Shown piece by piece: positions 8,658-17,133 of a DNA stretch of 38,022 bases. The notes under the pieces were generated by a model. The model worked only from the letters and a program-made list of their open reading frames with translations. It made no database searches and was not told where the DNA came from. How positions within the stretch are numbered: the stretch's first letter is position 1; each line of letters opens with the position of its first letter. Position numbers and translations under genes: made by a program. The DNA comes from Pelotomaculum sp. DTU098 (GTDB lineage: Bacteria; Bacillota; Desulfotomaculia; Desulfotomaculales; Pelotomaculaceae): NCBI GenBank assembly GCA_001512635.1, contig LFSA01000144.1, positions 1 to 38,022 of the forward strand, given 5' to 3'.

Positions 8658-8804
8658 ATGGAAAAATACTTCGAGGCCGGCGGCTGCTGTACATGCTTAA
8701 CAATACGAGATGTCGCGCAGGTTGAACCGGCTTCTGTTCAGCTGCGGGATTTACCTGGTAACCCTGAGCTGAGGGAGATAGCAGCGGAAATACCTGTGTT
8801 TTAA
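8658..8804 (+). CDS. Possible 48-residue Cys-rich small ORF (doubtful)
   Basis: An ATG 24 bases after the glcF stop opens a 48-codon frame whose N-terminus reads MEKYFEAGGCCTCLTI. The first part is intergenic, the last 54 bases overlap the 3' end of mftF on the other strand. Its ribosome site is weak (GAAGAAG). It was examined as a candidate peptide precursor because of its position beside mftF, but it lacks the MftA C-terminus. Probably chance; recorded because no other small ORF sits in this gap. Confidence 0.15.
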   Translation: MEKYFEAGGCCTCLTIRDVAQVEPASVQLRDLPGNPELREIAAEIPVF

Positions 8805-10220
8805 ACAGCCCGCAAATACTCCGGCCTGGTAGAAACTGTGCTCCAGAAGGTAATAAAACAAGAATACAGGAAAAGGAAGCAGGGGTTTTTTAATTCTGTA
8901 GTCCACAAGGGAAACCAGAGCCAGCATGATCAGCAACAACAGCCCCAGGGGCGGCTGGAGAAATCCCGCGATAATCAGCGTTACCAGGTAATAACGAATT
9001 AAATGAAAGCCGGCGTAGTAATAGAAAGAGAATGTGTTTCTTACTGCGGAAAGAAAAAGGGACTTACGGGAAATAGCCACCTGACTTTTTTTCAAAAAGA
9101 CCGCCCTTTGAGCATACCCGGCAGCAAAAAAAACCGGAACCAGCAGCAGCAGGGCGGGCGTACTGGACAACACCGCGCTGGAAAGGGCTAAAAAAGAAAG
9201 CCCGTCGAAAAGGGGAACGGAAAACTGTTTCTTTTTTTCCGGGTGCTTGAGGTATAAGGCTGCTTCGGAAGTCCCGTAAGCAAACCGTCTTTTGAGCATT
9301 TGGGACAGTTTGTTCCGGTGCCTGTGGGCGACACTGCCGGCGGGCACGTAGAGAAGGGAGTGGCCCAGGTCCCGCAGCCGCCAGCAAAAATCAACATCTT
9401 CCCCCACATGCATCCCTTCTGTAAAACCACCGGCCAGGTTGAAAACCTCCCTGCGAACCAGCAGATTACAGGTGGGAACGTAAAACCCGGAACTGGAATG
9501 CCTTCCAAGTAAAATGCGCCGGCCCATGTTCAGCGAAGAAAAGACCTCTTCGTAGCGGTCCAGAGGGGATGCTTTAAAATAGCCTTCCACAAAACCGCCT
9601 ACCGCTCCCACTTCCCCGAAGGCAAAAAAGGGTACCAGTTCCTTCAACCAGCCCCTGCTGGCCCGGCAATCGCTGTCCAGGAAAGCGAGTATTTCCCCTT
9701 TTGCAACCCCGGCCCCGGCATTCCGGCAGGCCGAAGGGCCCCTTGACGCCGGAAACCGGATTAACTTCACCTTAAAGGCGGCGGCTGCTTCGCCCGTATT
9801 GTCCGTGGAGCCGTCGTCAACAACAATAATCTCCAGCTTCTCCCCGGGATAATCCAGGGCAACCAGAGAAGTCAGGCAGTCCCGGATTTCTTCCGGCCTG
9901 TTTCTTACGGGAATGACCACTGATACAGAGGGATAATTTTCTTCCGGCAGGAAGCCGGTACTGTGCAGGTCGAGGAAACCGCCGGCTACAAGGGAGAGGA
10001 TCAGGCCCTCAGTTTTTTTCCGCCCGGAGGGCGGCAGGCCGGCCGTCAGCCTGCACAGGCTTACCCCTGCCGTCAGTCCCTGCAAAAGCTCAAAAAGAGG
10101 CCGGTTGATCTGCAGGAGCCGGATGGGGTGATCGCAGACCAGGAGGTATTCTGCGTCTTTTTTTACCAGGCGAACACCTTCCGGGAAACTAAAACCAAGT
10201 GTACTAAAAAACGAGTGCAC
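8751..10220 (-). CDS. mftF: Mycofactocin-type family 2 glycosyltransferase (MftF-like)
   Basis: A 489-residue protein with the two-part MftF layout. Residues about 15-90 form a PqqD-like winged-helix segment (ICL-free, with LLQINRPLFELLQGL), which binds peptide in related systems. A GT2 domain follows with SVVIPVRNRPEE near 100-110, VVDDGST at 133-139, LDSDC at 181-185 and the acceptor-side GEDVDFCWRLRDLG. The C-terminal third has several hydrophobic spans, suggesting membrane attachment. In mycobacteria MftF adds oligoglucose to mycofactocin. The start is GTG behind GGGGAG. It is the last gene of the minus-strand array, 99 bases after mftC. Assignment rests on domain order plus the adjacent mftB-mftC. 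Confidence 0.83.
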   Translation of the reverse strand: MHSFFSTLGFSFPEGVRLVKKDAEYLLVCDHPIRLLQINRPLFELLQGLTAGVSLCRLTAGLPPSGRKKTEGLILSLVAGGFLDLHSTGFLPEENYPSVSVVIPVRNRPEEIRDCLTSLVALDYPGEKLEIIVVDDGSTDNTGEAAAAFKVKLIRFPASRGPSACRNAGAGVAKGEILAFLDSDCRASRGWLKELVPFFAFGEVGAVGGFVEGYFKASPLDRYEEVFSSLNMGRRILLGRHSSSGFYVPTCNLLVRREVFNLAGGFTEGMHVGEDVDFCWRLRDLGHSLLYVPAGSVAHRHRNKLSQMLKRRFAYGTSEAALYLKHPEKKKQFSVPLFDGLSFLALSSAVLSSTPALLLLVPVFFAAGYAQRAVFLKKSQVAISRKSLFLSAVRNTFSFYYYAGFHLIRYYLVTLIIAGFLQPPLGLLLLIMLALVSLVDYRIKKPLLPFPVFLFYYLLEHSFYQAGVFAGCLKHRYFRCYLPQLRVTR

Positions 10221-10319
10221 CCTTGCCCATACTCCCCTTTAATACCTTTTCCGGATCAAGAAATCGTGTCCCAATTACTTTTCCCGGGTCTAGTTAGCCC
10301 TGTTAAATCACTCTAAACA

Positions 10320-11342
10320 TTATTCCTGCTCACTGATTTGCCGGATGCACTCGGGATCCGGGCAGTTTAATTCCTGCTTCAGGAAAAAGGCCACAGCCGG
10401 GCAACCCCCGTGGCAAAGATCAAAGCGCGGGCATGCCATACAGGCTTCCTTCTCTATATTTCTTAAAAGGTCAAAGCTGTCGGCCCGCCGCCAGATTTCT
10501 GCCAGCGGCTGCTCCAGGACGTTCCCCGCGTAGAAATAGCCTTCCTGAAGAAACGCGCAGGGGTAAACACTGCCGTCCGGCGCAACACAGCAGGTCATTC
10601 TGGCGGCACCGCACATATTTAAGCCCAGGTACTTGCGGTCCTCCGCGGTGATGGAAAAGAAAGAGTCCCCCGTGAGCACATCCTTGTATTCGCTGAGGTA
10701 GGCAGACAGTTCCAGAATTTGCTGTTTCGTCAGGTGATATTCCTGCCAGGCTTCCCTGGCCCTTCCTGCGGGCCGGAAGCGCGAAAGCCTTGTTTTTGCC
10801 CCATAGAACCTGGCCAGCCTGTACAGCTCATGGATCTCCTTAAAATTAACCCGGACCACCACGGTATTAATGCTCAGGTTCTTTAAGCCCTGCCGTGTCA
10901 GGCAATCCACTCCGTGGAGGGCCCGGGCATAGCTTCCCTCGCCCCGGATCCGGTCGTTGGTCTCCGGCGTTGCGCCGTCAATGCTGATTTGAACGTAGGT
11001 CAATGGCATCCGGGCCAGTTTTTTTGCCAGTTCATTGTCGAGCAAAACACCGTTGGTGCTGATGCAGGTTACTATTCCCCTCAAATGGCAGTAATCCAGG
11101 ATCTCCAGGATATCCTCCCGCAAAAAGGGCTCGCCGCCGCCGATGTTGACCTGAAAAACCCTGATCCGGTCCAGGTGATCGATAAAACGGCGGCACTGCT
11201 CCAAACTCATATCCCCTGCGTGGTTCTGAGCCGTGCCTGCTGAAAGGCAGTGGCGGCAGTTTAAATTGCACCGGCCGGTAATTTCCCAGGTCACGTTGAC
11301 CGGGGCCGAAAGGGTCTTAGTGCTCAGATATTCTTGTTTCAA
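10320..11342 (-). CDS. mftC: Mycofactocin radical SAM maturase (MftC-like, SPASM)
   Basis: A 340-residue radical SAM/SPASM enzyme. The N-terminus APVNVTWEITGRCNLNCRHC carries the [4Fe-4S]-SAM motif C25-x3-C29-x2-C32 and is typical of MftC; IGGGEPFLR follows. The SPASM part supplies further cysteines (MCGAARMTCC, VYPCAF, CMACPRFDLCHGGCP and a final CPDPEC). Known MftC decarboxylates the C-terminal Tyr of MftA and crosslinks it to the preceding Val. The start appears to be TTG at 11342, 26 bases inside the 3' end of mftB, so the two genes overlap as expected for chaperone and maturase. No MftA substrate was found nearby, so a different peptide substrate is possible. Confidence 0.87.
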   Translation of the reverse strand: MKQEYLSTKTLSAPVNVTWEITGRCNLNCRHCLSAGTAQNHAGDMSLEQCRRFIDHLDRIRVFQVNIGGGEPFLREDILEILDYCHLRGIVTCISTNGVLLDNELAKKLARMPLTYVQISIDGATPETNDRIRGEGSYARALHGVDCLTRQGLKNLSINTVVVRVNFKEIHELYRLARFYGAKTRLSRFRPAGRAREAWQEYHLTKQQILELSAYLSEYKDVLTGDSFFSITAEDRKYLGLNMCGAARMTCCVAPDGSVYPCAFLQEGYFYAGNVLEQPLAEIWRRADSFDLLRNIEKEACMACPRFDLCHGGCPAVAFFLKQELNCPDPECIRQISEQE

Positions 11343-11574
11343 CCAGGAGCCCCCTTTTTACCAGCTCTTTTAAGATCTTAAGATACTTCGGATCCTCTTT
11401 ACCACCCCGGCCTTCCGGCGCGATCAGGCCCTTTTCCCACAGGCTGTCCGGAATAAGATCGCCGTCCACCCTTACAAAGGTTAAATTAGTGTCCTTGACA
11501 TTGTAAAACAAAAGACCGAAAGCTTCCTTCCGGACCCTGAGCCCGCTGGGGAGCTTATAGATGGTATTGTCCAT
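11317..11574 (-). CDS. mftB: Mycofactocin precursor chaperone (MftB-like, RRE/PqqD-like)
   Basis: An 85-residue small protein with the MftB hallmark VRKEAFGLLFYN...LTFVRV and a helical C-terminal half (YLKILKELVKRGLL), the RiPP recognition element that presents the leader of MftA to MftC. The ATG at 11574 (MDNTIYKLPS) is chosen over the upstream ATG because GGAGG lies at ideal distance before it and inside the longer frame. Its 3' end overlaps mftC by 26 bases and it starts 37 bases after etfB. Sequence likeness plus overlap with the maturase make this assignment good. Confidence 0.82.
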   Translation of the reverse strand: MDNTIYKLPSGLRVRKEAFGLLFYNVKDTNLTFVRVDGDLIPDSLWEKGLIAPEGRGGKEDPKYLKILKELVKRGLLVETRISEH

Positions 11575-11611
11575 TTTTCCTCCTGTCCCAAACATCAAAA
11601 TAAACGATTAA

Positions 11612-12535
11612 TCAGGGATTGGCCTTTGCTCCGGGATGTCTGGCCTTCCCCGGGCAACCTTTATTTATGAGAAAGCCCTTTTTTATGAGAAAAGCGATGA
11701 TCTTTTCCACCACATCGTCTGGCGGACCTTCCACCAGTAGTCCTTCTTTTTCAGCCAGCCCGCCGGAGAGCATTTGCTCTATCCTGGCCCATGCGGGCAG
11801 GGAGCTATCCGGAGTATAAACGGGGAGCGGTGCGGGATTGAGGGGCTGGATACCGCCCGTACTTCCGCTGAAAACTTCCTCCGGCAGCAGCCCCAGTACG
11901 CCTCCCAGTTCAATTTCAACGGTTTCGACCGCAGCTTCCAGGGCCCCGAGCAGGGAGGGCAGGGAACTCTCCCGGGGCCGGTTAAGGGAGGGATCCACCG
12001 TTAAAAGGGCAGGGGTTCTGCACTTCAGAACCTGCCTGCGGCCCTTTTCCAGTTTGCGCTGCAGCAGCAGCCCCTGCCCGCCGTCCGCCATTTTCAAATC
12101 CGTGACAGCCGTGACCAGGGGAACCTGTAAATATTCGGAAAGCCAGGCCGGCAGCGGGTCCGCTTCAAAAGGCCCGCCGTTCTCCCCGCAGAGCACCAGG
12201 TCAAAGGTTTGGTCCCGGATAACCCGGGCCAGGACAAAAGCCGCAGCAGAGGGTGGAATTTCCCGGAGCCAGTCGCTGCCCCATATTCTAAAAACCCTGT
12301 CAGCGCCCATAGCCAGGCATTCCCTCAGGGAATCTTCCACTTCCGGCGGCCCCGGGGCCAGTACTGTCACCTGCCCCCCTGCTTTTTCCCGGAGCCGCAG
12401 CCCCTCTTCCACGGCGCACAGGTCCGGAGGGCTGGTAATATAAACTAAACGCTGGAAATCCACCAGGCCGGTTCGCTGGCCCACCTCTATGGAGGCCGGA
12501 TCCGGAACTCTCCTGACAACGACGATGACCTTCAC
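11612..12535 (-). CDS. etfB: Electron transfer flavoprotein beta subunit (EtfB/FixA)
   Basis: A 307-residue ETF beta chain, longer than the common 250-265 residues because of a C-terminal extension from about residue 260. The opening MKVIVVVRRVPDP, the LRLREKAGGQVTVLAPGPPE segment, the CLAMGADRVFRIW piece and DLVLCGENGG are ETF-beta landmarks, and LLQRKLEKGRRQVLKCRTPALLTV fits the recognition-loop side. It pairs with EtfA (14133-15137) to make the flavin heterodimer that collects electrons from dehydrogenases. Start is GTG with GGAAGGG upstream. In an uncommon arrangement it is separated from etfA by fixC and fixX and leads straight into mftB. Whether it bifurcates electrons cannot be decided by eye. 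Confidence 0.88.
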   Translation of the reverse strand: MKVIVVVRRVPDPASIEVGQRTGLVDFQRLVYITSPPDLCAVEEGLRLREKAGGQVTVLAPGPPEVEDSLRECLAMGADRVFRIWGSDWLREIPPSAAAFVLARVIRDQTFDLVLCGENGGPFEADPLPAWLSEYLQVPLVTAVTDLKMADGGQGLLLQRKLEKGRRQVLKCRTPALLTVDPSLNRPRESSLPSLLGALEAAVETVEIELGGVLGLLPEEVFSGSTGGIQPLNPAPLPVYTPDSSLPAWARIEQMLSGGLAEKEGLLVEGPPDDVVEKIIAFLIKKGFLINKGCPGKARHPGAKANP

Positions 12536-12553
12536 AAACCCTTCCCCCTTCGC

Positions 12554-12826
12554 TCAGGACTGGCGGTACAATACCCCATAGCCGCCCCGGGGATATTGCC
12601 AGGAGACGGCCTTCTGCTCGCAGGCAAGGTAGCATGTGCCGCATTCCAGGCAGCCTTCATAGCTGTGCAGGACCTCTTCGCCGGAGAGCGTAAATAAACC
12701 CGCCGGGCAGAAAAACAGGCAGGGGCGCTCCCGGCAGACAGCGCATTTACTTTTATCTATGGAAATATGGGTGTTTTCATCCACCCGGAAGATGAGTAAA
12801 TTCAGCTTCTCCTGAATGCTTACCAT
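12554..12826 (-). CDS. fixX: FixX-type ferredoxin-like protein
   Basis: A 90-residue ferredoxin. CAVCRERPCLFFCP (C-x2-C-x4-C-x3-CP) and CLECGTCYLACEQKAVSWQYP are the FixX/ETF-QO ferredoxin signature, and PRGGYGVLY near the C-terminus is the family ending. It carries one or two [4Fe-4S] clusters and serves FixC in moving electrons between ETF and the quinone pool. Its ATG overlaps the fixC stop by seven bases, so the two are coupled. Complete and normal length. Confidence 0.92.
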   Translation of the reverse strand: MVSIQEKLNLLIFRVDENTHISIDKSKCAVCRERPCLFFCPAGLFTLSGEEVLHSYEGCLECGTCYLACEQKAVSWQYPRGGYGVLYRQS

Positions 12827-14133
12827 CCTATGGAACGTCCCCCTTCAATCAGGTCCTTGAGGAGCTGGAACCAGGATACGCCGGCCTCTCTCATACCGGC
12901 AGCGGCCAGATCCCGGATTTTCTCCTTGGGACCCCCCGCAGCGTGAAAAACCTGCTCCGCCAACCGGCAAATCATTGCCGGATAAACATTTTGGATCCGC
13001 TGGTTTAAAAAAAACTCCGGTGCCTTTTGAAACCTTTGAAAATCCTGGATTAGTTTTTGTTCTCTCAGAAAAGTTTCATAGCGGGCCAGACTGAGTGCGG
13101 AAAAATCCCTGTCTTTGGCAGCGGCTATCACAGTCCGGGCGGCGGCCTCCCCCGCGACCATGGCATAGTTGATACCCTGCAGGTAGCAGCCCGCCGCCAG
13201 GACCATTCCCGCAGCGTCCCCCGCCACCAGCAGGCCCGGCGCGTACAGCTTCGGAAACATCTTCCAGCCGCCCTCGGGAATCATATGGGCTGAATATTCC
13301 TTGACGCTCCCGCCGCGGATCAGGGGCAGGATGGAGGGGTGGTTTTTCAGTCCGTCAAGCAACTCGTAAGGCCTGGCCCGTTCCCTCAGGAGGGAGGAGA
13401 GCTGGAAGATTATGCCTATGGAAAGGCTTTCCCGGTTGGTATACAAAAACCCGCCGCCGCAGACATTCCCGGTCACGGACCCTAGGAATTCATAGGCTAC
13501 CCCCTCGTTGCCGTTGATCTGAAAACGTTCTTCCAGCAACTGCCGGTCCAGGGCAATCACTTCCTTGATCCCCAGGGTCATCTCCTGGAGGGAAAACTCC
13601 CCCCGCAGCCCGGCTTCCCTGGCCAGGAAAGAATTCACGCCGTCCGCGGCCACGACCACGTCCGCGTACAGCTCACCCTTTTCCCTGCGGCTCCGGACAC
13701 CTTTAACAGCCCCCTTCTCCCGGATTAAGCCGTCCACCACGGTCTTCGGTACCAGCAGGGCCCCTGCTTCCACAGCCCTTTGAGCCAGCCAGCGGTCAAA
13801 TTGCGGTCTGAGAACGGTAAAGCCGTAATTGGGAGGTACATCTGCGCTACTGCTTTTATAGTCCAGAGAGAACAGAGCGCTTTCGGACATAAACCCGATG
13901 CTCCTGCGGGTAATATAACGCTCCACCGGGGCGCTCAGCCGGAAACCCGGAAGCAGTCTTTCCAGGAAGGAGGTTCCGTAAAGAACCGCCCCGGAGACAT
14001 TTTTGGCGCCCGGGTACTCCCCGCGCTCCAGCAGGGCAACCCGCAGGCCCGCCCGGGCCATGACCAGGGCCGCCGTTGAACCCGCCGGGCCGGCACCAAC
14101 CACCACCGCATCAAAGTGTTCTTTGCGCCTCAT
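12820..14133 (-). CDS. fixC: FAD-dependent ETF:quinone oxidoreductase-like protein (FixC)
   Basis: A 437-residue flavoprotein of the FixC/geranylgeranyl reductase family. The N-terminal dinucleotide fold VVVGAGPAGSTAALVMARAG with ERGEYPGAKNVSG binds FAD; ADVVVAADGVNSFLAREAG and GLLVAGDAAGMVLAAGCYLQGINYAM are further FAD contacts, the latter near residue 295. It passes electrons from the EtfAB pair, with FixX, to menaquinone or another membrane acceptor. Its ATG shares a base with the etfA stop (TAATG), and fixX overlaps its end. The stretch etfA-fixC-fixX-etfB is a rearranged fixABCX set. Confidence 0.92.
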   Translation of the reverse strand: MRRKEHFDAVVVGAGPAGSTAALVMARAGLRVALLERGEYPGAKNVSGAVLYGTSFLERLLPGFRLSAPVERYITRRSIGFMSESALFSLDYKSSSADVPPNYGFTVLRPQFDRWLAQRAVEAGALLVPKTVVDGLIREKGAVKGVRSRREKGELYADVVVAADGVNSFLAREAGLRGEFSLQEMTLGIKEVIALDRQLLEERFQINGNEGVAYEFLGSVTGNVCGGGFLYTNRESLSIGIIFQLSSLLRERARPYELLDGLKNHPSILPLIRGGSVKEYSAHMIPEGGWKMFPKLYAPGLLVAGDAAGMVLAAGCYLQGINYAMVAGEAAARTVIAAAKDRDFSALSLARYETFLREQKLIQDFQRFQKAPEFFLNQRIQNVYPAMICRLAEQVFHAAGGPKEKIRDLAAAGMREAGVSWFQLLKDLIEGGRSIGW

Positions 14134-15137
14134 TACGGCTCAACCCCGCTTCCCCTTAGACCAAGTTCCTTCAACCGTTCTACCAGCAGGGGCAGAACCT
14201 GCTGCACATCCCCCACCACAGCCAGGTCGGCGGTTTTGAATATGGGCGCCTGGGGGTCCCTGTTCACAGCCACGATGGTCCCGCAGTCCTTGATCCCCAT
14301 CGTGTGCTGGATGGCCCCGGAAATCCCGAAGGCCAGGCAGAGCCGGCCGGAAAAGCTTTTTCCGCTCACGCCCACCATGCGCTCCCGGGGCAGCCAGCCT
14401 TTATCCACCGCGACCCTGGAACCGCCCACCGGGGCCCCCAGCAACTCGCCCAGTTCCCATAGTTTGCCGAATAAATCTTTATTCCCCAAACCGTTGCCCC
14501 CGGAGACCAGAACATCCGCCTCGGCCAGGTCAACCTCCCGGAAACCGGAGGAACGGATCCCCAGGTGCCGGACTCCGGTCTCCGCCGGCAGGTCCGGAGC
14601 CACGGTCACCACTTCCGCCGGCCGGATAAATCCAGTTCCTGCCAATCCCCTCGCCCCGGCTGAAAAAGCCAGAACAGTAGTTTTCTCCCCGCCGGCTAGC
14701 TCCGTCCGGACGGCCATGCCGTTTAACAGCAGCCGCTTCACCTCAAAGCAGTTCTCAGCAACCGGTTTCAGGGAAAGGCAGCCGGGGAGGAAAGGGCTTT
14801 TCAACCGGACGGAAAGACGCCCGGCCAGGTCCCGCCCGTTGGCAGTCATCCCGCAGATGACCAGAAGGGGTTTGTATCTGGTGATCATGTCAGCAAGGGC
14901 GCTTGCGTACACGTTCCCTTCGTAATGCTCAAGCTCCCCGGCGGCACAGGCATAAACCCGCTGGGCTCCGTAACTGGACAGCTGCTCCACCAGTACTTCC
15001 AGCCGGCTCCCCAACAGGACGGCACAGACCCTCTGGCCCCTCACCCGGGCAGCCTGCACCCTGCCCAGCAGCTCCCTGGTCAGGTCCGTAAGCTCTTCTC
15101 CTTCGTATTCGGCCACAACCCATATCTCCCGCCCCAT
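14133..15137 (-). CDS. etfA: Electron transfer flavoprotein alpha subunit (EtfA/FixB)
   Basis: A 334-residue ETF alpha chain. MGREIWVVAEYEGEELTDL opens the N-terminal domain, and the C-terminal FAD domain is complete: LVSGGNGLGNKDLF, the segment with GGSRVAVDKGWLPRERMVG, GVSGKSFSGRLCLAFGISG and IQHTMGIKDCGTIVAVNRDP. The frame is open back to 15206, but ATG 15137 has GCAGGAGGAG directly before it and matches the family N-terminus; the longer form would overlap the upstream oxidoreductase. Works with EtfB (11612-12535). Confidence 0.93.
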   Translation of the reverse strand: MGREIWVVAEYEGEELTDLTRELLGRVQAARVRGQRVCAVLLGSRLEVLVEQLSSYGAQRVYACAAGELEHYEGNVYASALADMITRYKPLLVICGMTANGRDLAGRLSVRLKSPFLPGCLSLKPVAENCFEVKRLLLNGMAVRTELAGGEKTTVLAFSAGARGLAGTGFIRPAEVVTVAPDLPAETGVRHLGIRSSGFREVDLAEADVLVSGGNGLGNKDLFGKLWELGELLGAPVGGSRVAVDKGWLPRERMVGVSGKSFSGRLCLAFGISGAIQHTMGIKDCGTIVAVNRDPQAPIFKTADLAVVGDVQQVLPLLVERLKELGLRGSGVEP

Positions 15138-15162
15138 GCTCTCCTCCTGCAAACACATTTTC

Positions 15163-17121
15163 CTATAAGCCGGCGGCCACCCTGTACCCTTCCAGGATCG
15201 CGGCATCCACCCGCCGGGGGGCCAGGCAGTCGCCGATGCGGTACAGGGCTGCCACCTTACCCTTCAGGGCAAAATAGAGTTCATCGTTAACCCGGTTCGG
15301 CGCCGCCGTCACCACGCTGTCGACACCGTGCCACTCCACTTCTCTTCCGGAGTAGTTATGCACACCCCTGACCGTGCTTCCTTTCACGGATAGCACAGTG
15401 ACATTGGGCGTCATGGTGATCCCCAGCTGGTGCGCCCGGCGGTACCACATCTCCAGGTCCAGGGTGGGGCCGAGTCCCTGGCCCACATAAAGGTTGGGGG
15501 AAACAATCTCCACCCGCTTCCCCCGGCCAGCCAGCAGCTCCGCTACGCCAGCCGCCTGGTAAAAACCCTGCTGGTCCACCACCAGGACATTTTGGCCCAG
15601 TTCCGGCTCCTCCTCCAGCACCTGCCGGACGGTATACAGGTTTTCCCCGCCGCTGGCTAAAGCAGGGGGATGTTGGGGCAGGGAGCCGGTTGCCACGATC
15701 ACGGCGTCCGGTTTTTCAGCCAGGATCTTTTCCGGGCTGGCCGTGCAGCCCGTCCTCAGCTTCACCCCGGCTTCCTCCAAACAGTGCATCAGGTTCCGGA
15801 TAAGGTCCAGAAACTCCTCCCGGTAGGGAAGCCGGGCAGCCAGCCTGACCTGCCCACCGCAGACGTCCTCCTTCTCCCAGAGGATGACCCGGTGTCCCCG
15901 CAGGGCCGCTGTTTTCGCCGCAGCCAGGCCCGCCGGACCTCCCCCCGCCACCAGGACCAGGCGGGACTTCGGGGCCGGCTTCAGACAGCCCTCTCCCCGG
16001 GTTTTTTCCTGGCCCACAGCGGGATTCTGAACGCAGCCGATGGTCTTGTTGAGGCCCACCCGGCCGATGCAGTCCTGGTTGCAGGACAGACAGGTCCGAA
16101 TGGAATCGTTCATCCCCTGCAGAGCTTTGTTGGCCAGCCAGGGGTCGGCTATTTGGGCCCGCACCATGCCAATCAGGTCTGCGTGCCCGTCCCGTAAGAT
16201 TTGCTCGGCCTGGACCGGGTCTTTAATCCGGCCCACGGCCACAACCGGTATTTTTACAGCCTTTCTAATGGCCGATGACATGTAGACGCTGTAGCCCGGG
16301 GGCATGGCCATGGAGCCCTCCACCAGGTACAGATTCCGGGTGGCAATGCCCACGCTGGTATTGATATAGTCGAAGAGCCCCGATTGATCCAGCCGGCGGG
16401 CTATCTCCACCGTGTCTTCCAGGGTGAGTCCCCCGTCGGTGAATTCGTCCCCGGAAAGCCGGATCCCCAGGGCCAGCTGCTCCCCCACCACGTTCCGGAC
16501 CGCCGCGGCAACCTCCAGCACAAGGCGGAGCCGGTTCTCCAGGCTGCCGCCGTATTGGTCCCGCCGGTGGTTGGTAAGGGGAGAAAGAAACTGGCGCAGG
16601 ATGGAGGAGTGGGAAGCCTGCAGCTCCAGGCCGTCAAACCCGCCTTCCCGGACATGAACCGCTGCCAGGGCGTAGCTGGCCACCAGCCGGGCGATGTCAA
16701 ACCGGTCCATTTCTTTGGGCACTTCCCGGAAGAGGGGATCCCGGACCGGGGAGGGCGCCCATAGGGGCAGCCCGGTGTAGATGCTGGAGCCCTGGTTGCC
16801 GTTGTGGTTGAGCTGGGCGAATATTTTCGTCCCGTACTGGTGAACCATCCCCGTAATCAGGCGGTAACCCGGGATGACATCCTCCCGGTAGGCCTCAATA
16901 AGCTTCTCATAGGCGCGGTCTGTGGGATGGACGGACTGTTCTTCGGTGATGATCAGCCCCGCACCCCCCCTGGCCCTTTCTCTGTAATAATAAGCAAGTC
17001 TCTCGCCAGGCAGGCCGTTCTCCGACAGGTTTGTTAAATGAGCCGTAAATACAATCCTGTTGTTAAGGCGGACAGGTCCTATTTGAATGTTCTGAAACAA
17101 ATACCTGTAAGCACTGGACAT
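15163..17121 (-). CDS. FadH/old-yellow-enzyme family oxidoreductase (mycofactocin-associated type), copy 2
   Basis: A 652-residue FMN/[4Fe-4S]/FAD enzyme of the 2,4-dienoyl-CoA reductase family. The OYE barrel occupies about residues 1-340 with GAGLIITEEQSVHP, FAQLNHNGNQG, GFDGLELQASHSSILRQFLS and QYGGSLENRLRLVLEV. The cluster site CLSCNQDC...C (C-x2-C-x3-C-x11-C) is near 345-365, and an FAD/NAD(P) half follows with VAGGGPAGLAAAKTAALRG near 390. NCBI defines two FadH/OYE families found beside mycofactocin genes, including in Pelotomaculum; this tandem pair fits that pattern. Substrate unknown. Start ATG 17121 behind GGGAG, 12 bases after its paralogue. Confidence 0.88.
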   Translation of the reverse strand: MSSAYRYLFQNIQIGPVRLNNRIVFTAHLTNLSENGLPGERLAYYYRERARGGAGLIITEEQSVHPTDRAYEKLIEAYREDVIPGYRLITGMVHQYGTKIFAQLNHNGNQGSSIYTGLPLWAPSPVRDPLFREVPKEMDRFDIARLVASYALAAVHVREGGFDGLELQASHSSILRQFLSPLTNHRRDQYGGSLENRLRLVLEVAAAVRNVVGEQLALGIRLSGDEFTDGGLTLEDTVEIARRLDQSGLFDYINTSVGIATRNLYLVEGSMAMPPGYSVYMSSAIRKAVKIPVVAVGRIKDPVQAEQILRDGHADLIGMVRAQIADPWLANKALQGMNDSIRTCLSCNQDCIGRVGLNKTIGCVQNPAVGQEKTRGEGCLKPAPKSRLVLVAGGGPAGLAAAKTAALRGHRVILWEKEDVCGGQVRLAARLPYREEFLDLIRNLMHCLEEAGVKLRTGCTASPEKILAEKPDAVIVATGSLPQHPPALASGGENLYTVRQVLEEEPELGQNVLVVDQQGFYQAAGVAELLAGRGKRVEIVSPNLYVGQGLGPTLDLEMWYRRAHQLGITMTPNVTVLSVKGSTVRGVHNYSGREVEWHGVDSVVTAAPNRVNDELYFALKGKVAALYRIGDCLAPRRVDAAILEGYRVAAGL

Positions 17122-17133
17122 GCAAACACTCCC

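Noticed and set aside
8636-8660. AGGAGG plus ATG on the minus strand downstream of mftF
   Set aside because: The frame stops after four codons (MPLL) and overlaps the glcF 3' end; treated as chance.
8658-8804. The small frame beside mftF as MftA
   Set aside because: It ends in IPVF rather than CGVY, lies on the opposite strand to mftBC and has a weak ribosome site; kept only as a low-confidence ORF.
10590-10620. MCG sequence resembling the MftA core
   Set aside because: It is the SPASM cysteine region of mftC (NMCGAARMTCC), inside a long intact frame.
15138-15206. Longer EtfA start
   Set aside because: It would run into the upstream oxidoreductase gene; the GGAGGAG site directly precedes ATG 15137.
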